Assembly (NCBI GenBank): GCA_023245975.1
Contig: JAHFJF010000017.1
Span: 1 to 12,122 of the forward strand
Origin: an archaeon
GTDB lineage: Archaea > Nanobdellota > Nanobdellia > SCGC-AAA011-G17 > GW2011-AR17
DNA: 12,122 nt
Direction of reading: 5' to 3'
In this document: positions 6,112 to 12,122 of the stretch, piece by piece
Layout: every line of letters starts with the position of its first letter
Numbering within the stretch: the first letter of the stretch is position 1
The notes under the pieces: generated by a model
What the model was told of the DNA's origin: nothing
The model's input: the letters and a program-made list of their open reading frames with translations, nothing else
The model's database searches: none
Program-made: the position numbers and the translations under genes

Positions 6112-7041
6112 ATGGACAATAGCTATATTGAAATTGATAATTTAATTAAGAAATTTGGCAAGCGCCTTGTCCTGGATAGGATAAATCTTAAAATCCCAGT
6201 AGGCAGCTTTTACGGTATAATTGGATTAAGCGGATCAGGAAAGACAACTTTATTGAATATCCTAGTTGGCTTTTGGCGCCCGACAATTGGCCGTATACTT
6301 TACAATAATCAGAACATATTCAAGCATCGAAACCATTTCAAGCAGATATTTGGCTTTGCAACGCAGGCTGGAAGCGTCTACCCAACTTTGACTGTAGAAG
6401 AGAATATGGCCTATTTTGGGAGGCTCTACAATATGCGCGGTTTTGATATAAAAAACAGGACAGAGATTTTATTGGACTTGGTTGAATTAACTGGGGCAAA
6501 CCATATACTTGCGGAAGAGCTTTCTACCGGGATGCAAAGAAGATTAGACATTGCAACCGCATTGGTGCACAATCCAAAGATATTGATTCTTGACGAGCCA
6601 ACAGAAGATTTGGATCCAGTATTAAGAAAAGAATTGCTTGGGTTGTTAAAAAAAATAAACGATCTTGGAACAACGGTGATAATGACATCCCACATGCTAA
6701 ATGAGATTGAGGCAGTTTGTGATGAGATAGCAATATTGCACAATGGCTACATTGTAGAAGCCGATTCACCTTCCGCAATAAAAGACAAATATTCCAAGAA
6801 TCAGGAAATCCACATCTCTTCAAGCCCAGGCAAATATGACCTTATCGCAAAGAAATTGGAGATGGAAGATGTAAAGAAAATTGTTCAAAAAAAGGATAAG
6901 ATTATTCTTTATACGCCAAATGCAGAGAAAGTACTGTCAGAGGCAATGAAAACACTCGGCTTAATGAAAGAAAAGATATTAGACTTGCATGTTCACAAGC
7001 CAACAATGGAAGAAGTATTTGAAGTAATAACAAAGAGGTAA
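6112..7041 (+). CDS. ABC transporter ATP-binding protein (ABC-2 exporter type)
   Basis: This 309-residue ATPase powers the membrane protein encoded next. All nucleotide-binding elements are present: Walker A GLSGSGKTT at 38-46 (K44), Q-loop Q85, a signature LSTGM at 137-141 (a variant of LSGGQ common in ABC-2 exporters), Walker B ending in D161-E162, a D-loop EDLDP, and the switch histidine H194. The remaining C-terminal part (about 215-309) fits the accessory domain often found in drug and polysaccharide exporters of this class. It belongs to the exporter rather than the importer group, because no binding-protein gene is nearby and the partner is an ABC-2 permease. Its stop codon overlaps the ribosome-binding site of the permease, implying coupled translation. 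The substrate is unknown. Confidence 0.92.
   Translation: MDNSYIEIDNLIKKFGKRLVLDRINLKIPVGSFYGIIGLSGSGKTTLLNILVGFWRPTIGRILYNNQNIFKHRNHFKQIFGFATQAGSVYPTLTVEENMAYFGRLYNMRGFDIKNRTEILLDLVELTGANHILAEELSTGMQRRLDIATALVHNPKILILDEPTEDLDPVLRKELLGLLKKINDLGTTVIMTSHMLNEIEAVCDEIAILHNGYIVEADSPSAIKDKYSKNQEIHISSSPGKYDLIAKKLEMEDVKKIVQKKDKIILYTPNAEKVLSEAMKTLGLMKEKILDLHVHKPTMEEVFEVITKR
7035..7039 (+). promoter_or_regulatory. Ribosome-binding site deciding a GTG start
   Basis: GAGGT straddles the end of the ATPase gene, five bases before a GTG at 7045. No ATG lies near the beginning of the permease frame (the first in-frame ones are past residue 50), so this site supports the GTG start. Confidence 0.6.
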
Positions 7042-7044
7042 AAA

Positions 7045-8721
7045 GTGGAACTAAGGAAGCTGCGCAGCTTTTTAAGGGAAAAGAGGCCATCGGATCAGAA
7101 GGTAAGGGAGAAAAAAGACTTTGAATCACTTAAAAGCGCATCCACTTTGGCTTCAAAGGCTAGGCTAAGCCCACTTTACAAGATATTCTATATAATGTTA
7201 AAAAATTACAAAATATTAATCCGGTCTAAAGTTTCTGCACTGATCTTCTTCTTTGGGCCATTGTTTATCATCTTCCTTGTTAGCCTCGGCTTCAATACTT
7301 CTACCTTGTATGGTATAAATGTTGCAGCATATTCAGAGTCATATTCGCCGCTTAGTGAAACGATTGTTTCCAATTTGACAGAATCGCAGTTCAATTTCAT
7401 AAAGACAAAGTCTGAGCTGGAATGTATCGATAATGTAAAGTTCAATGATTTTCAAGCATGTATTATCTTCCCTAAAGACATGGTTCTTGATAATTCCGCT
7501 AATAATAATATCCAGATTTATGTAGATGAGTCCAGGATAAATCTTGCAAACCAAATAACTGACAAGATTGCAAGCAAGGTGGGCGTGCAAGCCGATCAAT
7601 TAAGTTCTGGAATTGTTACCCAGATTCTAGGCGCAATAGACAATATAAACAAGGAAGCGGCAAACCAAAAAAGCCAGGTTACCGCATTATCCGGCAATAA
7701 TGCACAGGCTGCTTCACAGTTGGGTTCTATGTCAAGTTCTTTATCTGGCATAGACCTGACATCAAGTCCAATTGATCTTACTTCTGCAGAATCAGACTTA
7801 GACACAGTAGACACATATTGTAATGATAGTGCTACACCATTCCTGACAAATATAAAATTAGAACTTGGCAAATTTAAAACACAATATACAAGCATAATCG
7901 CAAAATTAAATACTGCAAAGGACAGCGTTTCTTCGATTAAGTCTAACGCCGACACATTGCAAACAGCCTTGAATTCAGATACCTCAACTTTAAAATCCCT
8001 TTCAGATACAGTTAATTCGGTCCAAGGCAGCATTTCTTCATTAAAAATAACGAATGTCGAGAGCATAGTCTCCCCCCTCAAAACAACAATAAAACCATTG
8101 ACTTTGAAAAGAAGCTATTTCCTTTTCACTTTCCCGACACTGCTAGTCCTATTGATAATGTTCGTTGGTATTTTAATGAGCGCAATAGGCGTTGTCAGGG
8201 AAAAGAAATCAAATGCTTATTTCAGGAACTTCATAACCCCAACAAATGACTGGCTGTTCCTGATTGGCCAATACCTGACTGACATAAGCATAATCTTTGC
8301 CCAAGTAATTATAATATTAGGGGTAGCCTCATTGGCAGTAACAGGGCTTTCCTTGAAGTCATACCTTCTCGCAGGCTTGGTATTATTAGTTATAGGCACC
8401 ATATTTACATTTATTGGGATAGCTATAGGCTACCTGTTCACAACAGAAGAATCAGCAACCTTGGCTGCAGCCTCATCAAGCATACTATTCCTCCTGTTCT
8501 CTAACACCATCTTGCCAATAGAGGCTTTATCCGGCTTCCTTCGGGAGATAGTAACCTATAACCCATTTGTGATAGGGGAGAGCATAATAAAGAGGCTTAT
8601 ACTATTTGAATCAGACTTCACAGTTATCTATAATATGACATATATACTATTATCCTTTATTGTGATTACATTCTTAATAGCTGCCATCTCAAGGCTGGCC
8701 ACAAAGCGCTTCGGCAAGTAG
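7045..8721 (+). CDS. ABC-2 type permease with large coiled-coil outer domain
   Basis: This 558-residue permease pairs with the ATPase just upstream. A basic cytoplasmic N-terminus (1-60) leads into one membrane helix (about 64-85). A long outer domain (about 86-355) follows, then five helices (about 358-383, 403-433, 440-465, 470-493, 533-555), the layout of ABC-2 membrane_3 proteins. The outer domain starts with a mixed alpha/beta part containing cysteines (ELEC, FQAC). From about 180 to 345 it becomes rich in serine, threonine, asparagine and alanine with spaced leucines and isoleucines, as expected of an extended coiled coil. This resembles the YhgE/Pip-type exporters with helical ectodomains, but I would not assign it to them. 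It starts with GTG. Cargo could be a lipid, glycan, peptide or drug; nothing in the sequence decides this. Confidence 0.88.
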   Translation: MELRKLRSFLREKRPSDQKVREKKDFESLKSASTLASKARLSPLYKIFYIMLKNYKILIRSKVSALIFFFGPLFIIFLVSLGFNTSTLYGINVAAYSESYSPLSETIVSNLTESQFNFIKTKSELECIDNVKFNDFQACIIFPKDMVLDNSANNNIQIYVDESRINLANQITDKIASKVGVQADQLSSGIVTQILGAIDNINKEAANQKSQVTALSGNNAQAASQLGSMSSSLSGIDLTSSPIDLTSAESDLDTVDTYCNDSATPFLTNIKLELGKFKTQYTSIIAKLNTAKDSVSSIKSNADTLQTALNSDTSTLKSLSDTVNSVQGSISSLKITNVESIVSPLKTTIKPLTLKRSYFLFTFPTLLVLLIMFVGILMSAIGVVREKKSNAYFRNFITPTNDWLFLIGQYLTDISIIFAQVIIILGVASLAVTGLSLKSYLLAGLVLLVIGTIFTFIGIAIGYLFTTEESATLAAASSSILFLLFSNTILPIEALSGFLREIVTYNPFVIGESIIKRLILFESDFTVIYNMTYILLSFIVITFLIAAISRLATKRFGK

Positions 8722-8728
8722 TTACTAC
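8718..8728. repeat. Palindrome GTAGTTACTAC at the permease stop
   Basis: GTAGT-T-ACTAC is a perfect 11-base palindrome covering the TAG stop codon of the permease. It contains the same inverted AGTA/TACT halves as the candidate operator at 8774-8785. It may be a second regulator site or chance. Confidence 0.3.
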
Positions 8729-8752
8729 CGCCAAGTATTGAATAACCAAAAG

Positions 8753-8762
8753 GCTTATAAAG
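8753..8762 (+). promoter_or_regulatory. TATA box of the TrmB-like regulator gene
   Basis: GCTTATAAAG, preceded by AAAAG, is a good archaeal box A. Transcription would start near 8784, giving a leader of about 44 bases, unlike the leaderless genes around it. Confidence 0.55.
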
Positions 8763-8773
8763 AGGCTCTGTTT

Positions 8774-8785
8774 TACTGGCAAGTA
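8774..8785. promoter_or_regulatory. Candidate operator TACT-N4-AGTA
   Basis: TACTGGCAAGTA has perfect 4-base inverted arms around GGCA and sits on the predicted start of transcription of the regulator gene. A protein bound here would block initiation. TACT/AGTA inverted halves are also known from TrmB-family operators in Thermococcales and haloarchaea. A looser AAGT-N6-ACTT follows at 8795-8808. Confidence 0.4.
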
Positions 8786-8811
8786 ACAAAATAGAAGTGA
8801 TTATACTTACA

Positions 8812-8816
8812 AGGAG
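8812..8816 (+). promoter_or_regulatory. Ribosome-binding site of the TrmB-like gene
   Basis: AGGAG lies eleven bases before the ATG at 8828, a rather long spacing. It is in the leader expected from the upstream TATA box. Confidence 0.45.
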
Positions 8817-8827
8817 TCACAAAGAAA

Positions 8828-9628
8828 ATGATAGTACAAGAAAGCTTTTTGAAAAAGCTACGGACATCTTTTGATCTGAATATATATGAAGTAAAGATAT
8901 GGACTGCACTCCTTTCAAGGGGCGTTGCTTCTGCCGGTGAGCTGGCTGATATTTCAGGCGTTCCTAGGAGTAGGTCATATGACGTTCTTGAAACTCTAGA
9001 GAAGAAGGGTTTTGTCTTGATGAAATTAGGCAAGCCGATAAAATACTTGGCAGTCAAACCTGAAGAGGTAATAAAAAGAGTAAGAAGGACTGTCGAAGAC
9101 AGGGCAAAAGAGCATGTCACCGATTTAGAGAAGATCCACGAAACTCCAATCTATAAAGAGATGGAATTGCTATACAAGCAGGGAATTGAGAAGGTTGATG
9201 CAACAGACATGTCTGGGCTGTTGAAAGGAAGAAAAAATATACACGATCACTTGAAGACATTGGTTGCAAATGCTGAGAAGAGCCTGACAATTGTTACTAC
9301 ACAGAACGGCTTCATCAGGAAGACCGATTCGTTGAAGAGCGCCTTAAAGAGGGCAAAGGAAAGGGGCGTGAAAATAAGAATTGCAGCCCCAGTTGATTCA
9401 AACATGGTTGCTGAAGAGATAAAGAAGCTGGCTGAAGTAAGGAAGATAACTGGCCAAAAAGCAAGGTTTGTAATAGCAGACGGAAAATCAGTATTGTTCA
9501 TGTTGGCTAACGATGAAGAAGTCCATGAAGCTTATGATCTCGGTGTTTGGGTAAGTACTCCATTCTTCGCTAATGCATTGGAACAGCTTTTTGACATGAG
9601 CTGGCAGAATTTGAAGCCGATACAATAA
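8828..9628 (+). CDS. TrmB-family transcriptional regulator, short form
   Basis: This 266-residue protein is a TrmB-type DNA-binding regulator. Residues 10-75 form a winged helix-turn-helix; the core ISGVPRSRSYDVLETLEKKGFV at about 42-63 is the family's recognition region, followed by a wing ending in KYLAVKPEEV. Residues 80-110 look like a dimerising helix. Residues 112-262 match the phospholipase D-like effector domain of TrmB proteins (LKGRKNIHDHL, then SLTIVTTQNGFI, then KRAKERGVKIRIAAP). It is shorter than sugar-sensing TrmB of Thermococcales (about 340 residues) and seems to lack the C-terminal sugar-binding beta domain, so its ligand need not be a sugar. It follows the ABC exporter genes and has an inverted repeat at its own promoter, which suggests autoregulation and possibly exporter control. 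Confidence 0.87.
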   Translation: MIVQESFLKKLRTSFDLNIYEVKIWTALLSRGVASAGELADISGVPRSRSYDVLETLEKKGFVLMKLGKPIKYLAVKPEEVIKRVRRTVEDRAKEHVTDLEKIHETPIYKEMELLYKQGIEKVDATDMSGLLKGRKNIHDHLKTLVANAEKSLTIVTTQNGFIRKTDSLKSALKRAKERGVKIRIAAPVDSNMVAEEIKKLAEVRKITGQKARFVIADGKSVLFMLANDEEVHEAYDLGVWVSTPFFANALEQLFDMSWQNLKPIQ

Positions 9629-9667
9629 ACATTAAGAAGAATTATAATACCTTAAAAATGAAAAAAG

Positions 9668-9676
9668 CTTAATAAT
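9668..9676 (+). promoter_or_regulatory. TATA box of the 105-residue membrane protein gene
   Basis: CTTAATAAT, preceded by AAAAAAG, is centred 28 bases before the ATG at 9700. The block AAAAAGCTTAATAATC nearly repeats the pheS promoter block at 10021-10037. Confidence 0.55.
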
Positions 9677-9699
9677 CAATTTATTTATGCACAATTAAC

Positions 9700-10017
9700 A
9701 TGGAAGAAAACTTAGAAAATAAGGTAGAGCAAAGAGATATTGCTAAAGTTTCAAAAGAGTTGGAAAAATCAAGGTTCGAGAGAGGTTTTGGCATAGGACT
9801 GACAACTTTCACCATTTATGTCGCTGGAAGATATTTCATTGAAGAAGGATCATTCTTTGTTTTATTTGAAGGATATGTTGGTGGAATTGCTTCGGCAGCA
9901 TTTGCTGCCATAATGGGTTCATTCACATATGCAGCACATAATGAAGTTAAAAGTCTTGAAGCTGAACTTTCTAAATTTGCTAAGAATCAAGATGATAAAA
10001 ATAGTAAGCCATATTAA
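9700..10017 (+). CDS. Two-span membrane protein of unknown function
   Basis: This 105-residue protein is not one I recognise. A charged, probably helical N-terminus (1-28, rich in E and K) precedes a first hydrophobic segment (about 29-47) and a second (about 55-79) with small residues GGIASAAFAAIMGS that would suit tight helix packing. A charged helical tail (80-105) ends the protein. Both ends are predicted on the cytoplasmic side, with a short acidic loop (IEEGSF) outside. The gene has its own leaderless-type promoter and ends 42 bases before pheS, with another promoter in between, so it is probably a single-gene unit. Base use is like that of its neighbours, giving no sign of recent transfer. 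Confidence 0.75.
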   Translation: MEENLENKVEQRDIAKVSKELEKSRFERGFGIGLTTFTIYVAGRYFIEEGSFFVLFEGYVGGIASAAFAAIMGSFTYAAHNEVKSLEAELSKFAKNQDDKNSKPY

Positions 10018-10027
10018 ATCAAAAAGC

Positions 10028-10036
10028 TTTAATAAT
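10028..10036 (+). promoter_or_regulatory. TATA box of the pheST operon
   Basis: TTTAATAAT, preceded by AAAAAGC, is centred 28 bases before the pheS ATG at 10060. There is no ribosome-binding site before that ATG (CCTTCTGTA), so pheS is probably leaderless. Confidence 0.55.
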
Positions 10037-10059
10037 CTATAAGTTATTTTCCTTCTGTA

Positions 10060-11586
10060 ATGAAAGACAGCAACAAGCTTCTTGAATCACTTCATCCGCT
10101 AGAAAGAAAGATATGGCCGTTAATCAAGCAGGATGAAACATTTGAAATCCTTCAGAAGAAGTCAGGTCTGCAGGACATAGAAGTTCTCAGGGCAGTACAA
10201 TGGTTAGAAAACAAAGGCCTATTGAAAATCAGTCATGAGCCAAAAGAGATTGTTTCTTTAGGAGAGCTCGGAAAAGAAATATTAAACAAGGGGCTGCCGG
10301 AAAAAAAATTCTTGGAAAGCCTGCACGGAGTTACTCCGGCATCTAAAATCAAGCTGACACAGCAAGAACTAAACGTCTGCATCGGTTTATTAAAAAGAAA
10401 TGACGCAATAAAGATCATCCCTGGAAAAGAGCTGTCATTTGAGATAACCGATAAGGGAAAAGAGTTATTATCTGGCAAATGGCCTGTTGAAAGCTTTCTT
10501 AAAAAGCTTCCAATCGAATTAAGATCATTGTCAAAGGAAGACAAGGAAACATATGGGCAGCTTAAGCAAAGAGGAAATTTAACAATAACAGAGACAAAGA
10601 AAGACATTTCTGTAACGCTTACAGACTTAGGAAAGTCTTTGCAAAAAGTTAAATTATCAGGCAAGGAAGTTATAGAATCATTAACTCCAAATATGCTTGC
10701 CGATGGCTCTTGGAAAAACAAGGATTTCAGGAGATACGACTTGAAAGCGCAAGTCCCAGTTATATATCCTGGAAAAAGGCATTTTGTTGCCCAATCATTG
10801 AGATATATCAAGAAAATCTGGCTTGAGCTGGGATTCACAGAAATGACAGGCACAATGGTGCAGACAGCTTTCTGGGATTTAGATTCATTATTTGTCCCTC
10901 AGGACCATCCGGCAAGGGCAATGCAGGATACATTCTATTTGAAAGAGCCGAAATATGGGCAATTGCCATCTTTAAGCAAGAAAGTAAAGGCTGTTCATGA
11001 AAATGGAGCCGATACGGGAAGCACTGGATGGCAGGAAACATGGGATGAAAAGATTGCAAAAGAGCTTCTCCTAAGAACACATACTACAGTATTAAGCGCG
11101 CAAACAATTGCAAAATTAAAGCAGTCAGATTTGCCAGTAAAATTATTTGCTGTGGGAAAAGTCTATAGGAATGAGGCAATGGACTGGAAGCATTTATTCG
11201 AATTCGAGCAGGTTGAAGGCATAGTAGTTGATCCTAATGCAAATTTCAAGCATCTAAAAGGATATTTAACAGAATTCTACCAAAAGATGGGATTCACAAA
11301 AGTAAGGATGAGGCCATCACATTTTCCATACACCGAACCGTCGGTGGAAGTTGATGTTTACAATCCGGTAAAAAAACAATGGGTGGAATTAGGCGGCGCG
11401 GGAATTTTCAGGCCAGAAGTAACAAAAACATTGCTGGGCATTGACGTTCCAGTCCTAGCCTGGGGCCAGGGCATGGGCAGGATAATCTCAGAATATTATA
11501 GCATAAAAGACATCAGGGATTTGAATAGCAATGATTTGGAGCAGATAAGAAACATGAAGGAGTGGATGCAGGGATGCCTACAGTAA
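10060..11586 (+). CDS. pheS: Phenylalanyl-tRNA synthetase alpha subunit
   Basis: This 508-residue catalytic subunit charges tRNA-Phe as an alpha2-beta2 enzyme with PheT. It is the archaeal/eukaryotic long form: residues 1-200 hold repeated winged-helix-like modules (for example ELGKEILNKGLPEKKFLE and DKGKELLSGKWPVESFLK), and the class II synthetase core follows. In the core, AFWDLDSLFVPQDHPAR carries Q281-D282-H283, motif 2 contains VYRNEAMDWKHLFEFEQ from V368 (R370, E372), and motif 3 is GGAGIFRPEV from G445 with R451. The closing WGQGMGRI at 468-475 is the expected ATP/phenylalanine-site end. All key elements are present and the length is normal. Its end overlaps the pheT start by 13 bases, so the subunits are co-translated. 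Confidence 0.96.
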   Translation: MKDSNKLLESLHPLERKIWPLIKQDETFEILQKKSGLQDIEVLRAVQWLENKGLLKISHEPKEIVSLGELGKEILNKGLPEKKFLESLHGVTPASKIKLTQQELNVCIGLLKRNDAIKIIPGKELSFEITDKGKELLSGKWPVESFLKKLPIELRSLSKEDKETYGQLKQRGNLTITETKKDISVTLTDLGKSLQKVKLSGKEVIESLTPNMLADGSWKNKDFRRYDLKAQVPVIYPGKRHFVAQSLRYIKKIWLELGFTEMTGTMVQTAFWDLDSLFVPQDHPARAMQDTFYLKEPKYGQLPSLSKKVKAVHENGADTGSTGWQETWDEKIAKELLLRTHTTVLSAQTIAKLKQSDLPVKLFAVGKVYRNEAMDWKHLFEFEQVEGIVVDPNANFKHLKGYLTEFYQKMGFTKVRMRPSHFPYTEPSVEVDVYNPVKKQWVELGGAGIFRPEVTKTLLGIDVPVLAWGQGMGRIISEYYSIKDIRDLNSNDLEQIRNMKEWMQGCLQ

Positions 11587-12122
11587 AGCTGAACAAGAAG
11601 CGTATAATGGACCTTGCAGGCATAAGGCTGAATGACGAGCAGCTTGATGATAGAGTAAGCATGTTGGGTGTAGTTATTGATGAAATTACCAAAGATGAAG
11701 TAACGGTAGATTTAGCGCCAAACAGGCCAGACATGCTTTCTGAATCCGGATTGGCAAGGGCATTGTCATCTTTCATGGGCAAGAAAACAGGATTAAGGAA
11801 TTACAAAGTAGAAAAATCCAATGAGAAAGTAATTATTGATAAGAGCGTGTCTAAGGTAAGGCCATATACTGCATGCGCGATAGTAAAAGGATTGAGATTC
11901 GATGAAGATAACTTAAGGGAGATAATCCAGCTGCAGGAAAAGCTTCACGTCACATTTGGCAGAAACAGGAAAAAATGCGCAATTGGAATTTATCCGTTAG
12001 ACAAAATAAAAATGCCAATAAGGTATTTGGCAAAGAATCCAAATGAGATTAAATTCAGGCCATTGGAAAGCAATAGGGAAATGTCGGCTGCCCAAATACT
12101 GGAGCTACATCCAAAAGGCAAA
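11574..12122 (+). CDS. pheT: Phenylalanyl-tRNA synthetase beta subunit, 3' end missing
   Basis: The frame opens with ATG at 11574 (MPTVKLNKKRIMDLAG) and stays open for 183 codons to the right edge. The opening MPTVKL and the block TVDLAPNRPDMLSESGLARAL at about 44-64 are typical of archaeal/eukaryotic PheT, which lacks the N-terminal EMAP-type tRNA-binding domain of the bacterial subunit. RPYTACAIVKGLRF near 101-114 and the KLHVTFGRNRKKCAIGIYPLDKI region near 129-149 belong to the B3/B4-like part involved in editing. The C-terminal half is outside the window. The start lies within pheS, 13 bases overlapping; an AAGGAG at 11557-11562 is a plausible but distant ribosome-binding site. Confidence 0.95.
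   Translation, partial: MPTVKLNKKRIMDLAGIRLNDEQLDDRVSMLGVVIDEITKDEVTVDLAPNRPDMLSESGLARALSSFMGKKTGLRNYKVEKSNEKVIIDKSVSKVRPYTACAIVKGLRFDEDNLREIIQLQEKLHVTFGRNRKKCAIGIYPLDKIKMPIRYLAKNPNEIKFRPLESNREMSAAQILELHPKGK

Noticed and set aside
7596..8081. Minus-strand open frame of 161 codons inside the ABC permease
   Set aside because: It mirrors the low-complexity outer domain of the permease and has no promoter or family resemblance.
8722..8827. Riboswitch or structured RNA in the leader of the TrmB-like gene
   Set aside because: Only short inverted repeats are present, better explained as protein-binding dyads; no known riboswitch core is visible.
10233..10853. Minus-strand open frame of 206 codons inside pheS
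   Set aside because: It is antisense to a well-supported synthetase gene, has no start signals, and its serine/phenylalanine-rich composition is what reading the opposite strand would give.
1..12122. CRISPR arrays, insertion sequences, tRNA or rRNA genes
   Set aside because: No regularly spaced repeats, transposase-like frames, terminal repeats or tRNA-like cloverleaf elements were found on reading.

Overview
The window looks like a piece of an archaeal chromosome. The evidence is an archaeal-type AMP phosphorylase, SecF and SecD with archaeal signatures, a TrmB-family regulator, archaeal/eukaryotic-type PheS and PheT, and TATA boxes about 28-30 bases upstream of start codons. The DNA is AT-rich, genes are closely packed and often overlap, and most first genes appear leaderless. 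This fits a small-genome DPANN-type archaeon (Woesearchaeota/Pacearchaeota-like is my guess), but lineage cannot be settled from the window. No mobile element, CRISPR array, tRNA or rRNA was seen.

Layout. (1) Positions 1-131 hold a divergent promoter region. A probable minus-strand gene begins at 21 and runs off the left edge; a plus-strand operon begins at 132. (2) The plus-strand operon 132-3177 encodes an AI-2E-family membrane protein, AMP phosphorylase (its start overlaps the previous gene by 17 bases) and adenine phosphoribosyltransferase. AMP phosphorylase turns AMP and phosphate into adenine and ribose-1,5-bisphosphate; the phosphoribosyltransferase returns the adenine to AMP using PRPP. 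RuBisCO and the ribose-1,5-bisphosphate isomerase of the same pathway are not in the window. (3) The minus-strand block 6013-3180 encodes SecF, SecD and a 57-residue single-span membrane protein that is easy to overlook. It converges on apt with only two bases between the stop codons. This SecD has what look like two PDZ-like repeats between its first membrane helix and the P1 domain. (4) A 98-base bidirectional promoter region separates secF from a plus-strand ABC exporter (ATPase 6112-7041, permease 7045-8721). The permease has a large serine/threonine-rich, probably coiled-coil, outer domain. (5) A short TrmB-like regulator (8828-9628) follows with its own promoter and an inverted TACT/AGTA site at the expected transcription start. 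(6) A 105-residue two-span membrane protein of unknown function (9700-10017) has its own promoter. (7) pheS (10060-11586) overlaps pheT (11574 to the right edge, incomplete); together they encode phenylalanyl-tRNA synthetase.

Expression pattern. First genes of transcription units (21 minus, 132, 6013 minus, 6112, 9700, 10060) have a TATA-like box centred about 28-30 bases before the start codon, which leaves little or no leader. Downstream or internal genes (AMP phosphorylase, apt, secD, the small membrane protein, the ABC permease) have purine-rich ribosome-binding sites. The TrmB-like gene differs: it has a leader of roughly 44 bases carrying both a candidate operator and an AGGAG site.

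Most of the window is housekeeping. The points most worth a second look are the small protein behind secFD, the PDZ-like insert in SecD, the terminator that seems to lie inside the convergent small gene, and the regulator/exporter pair.
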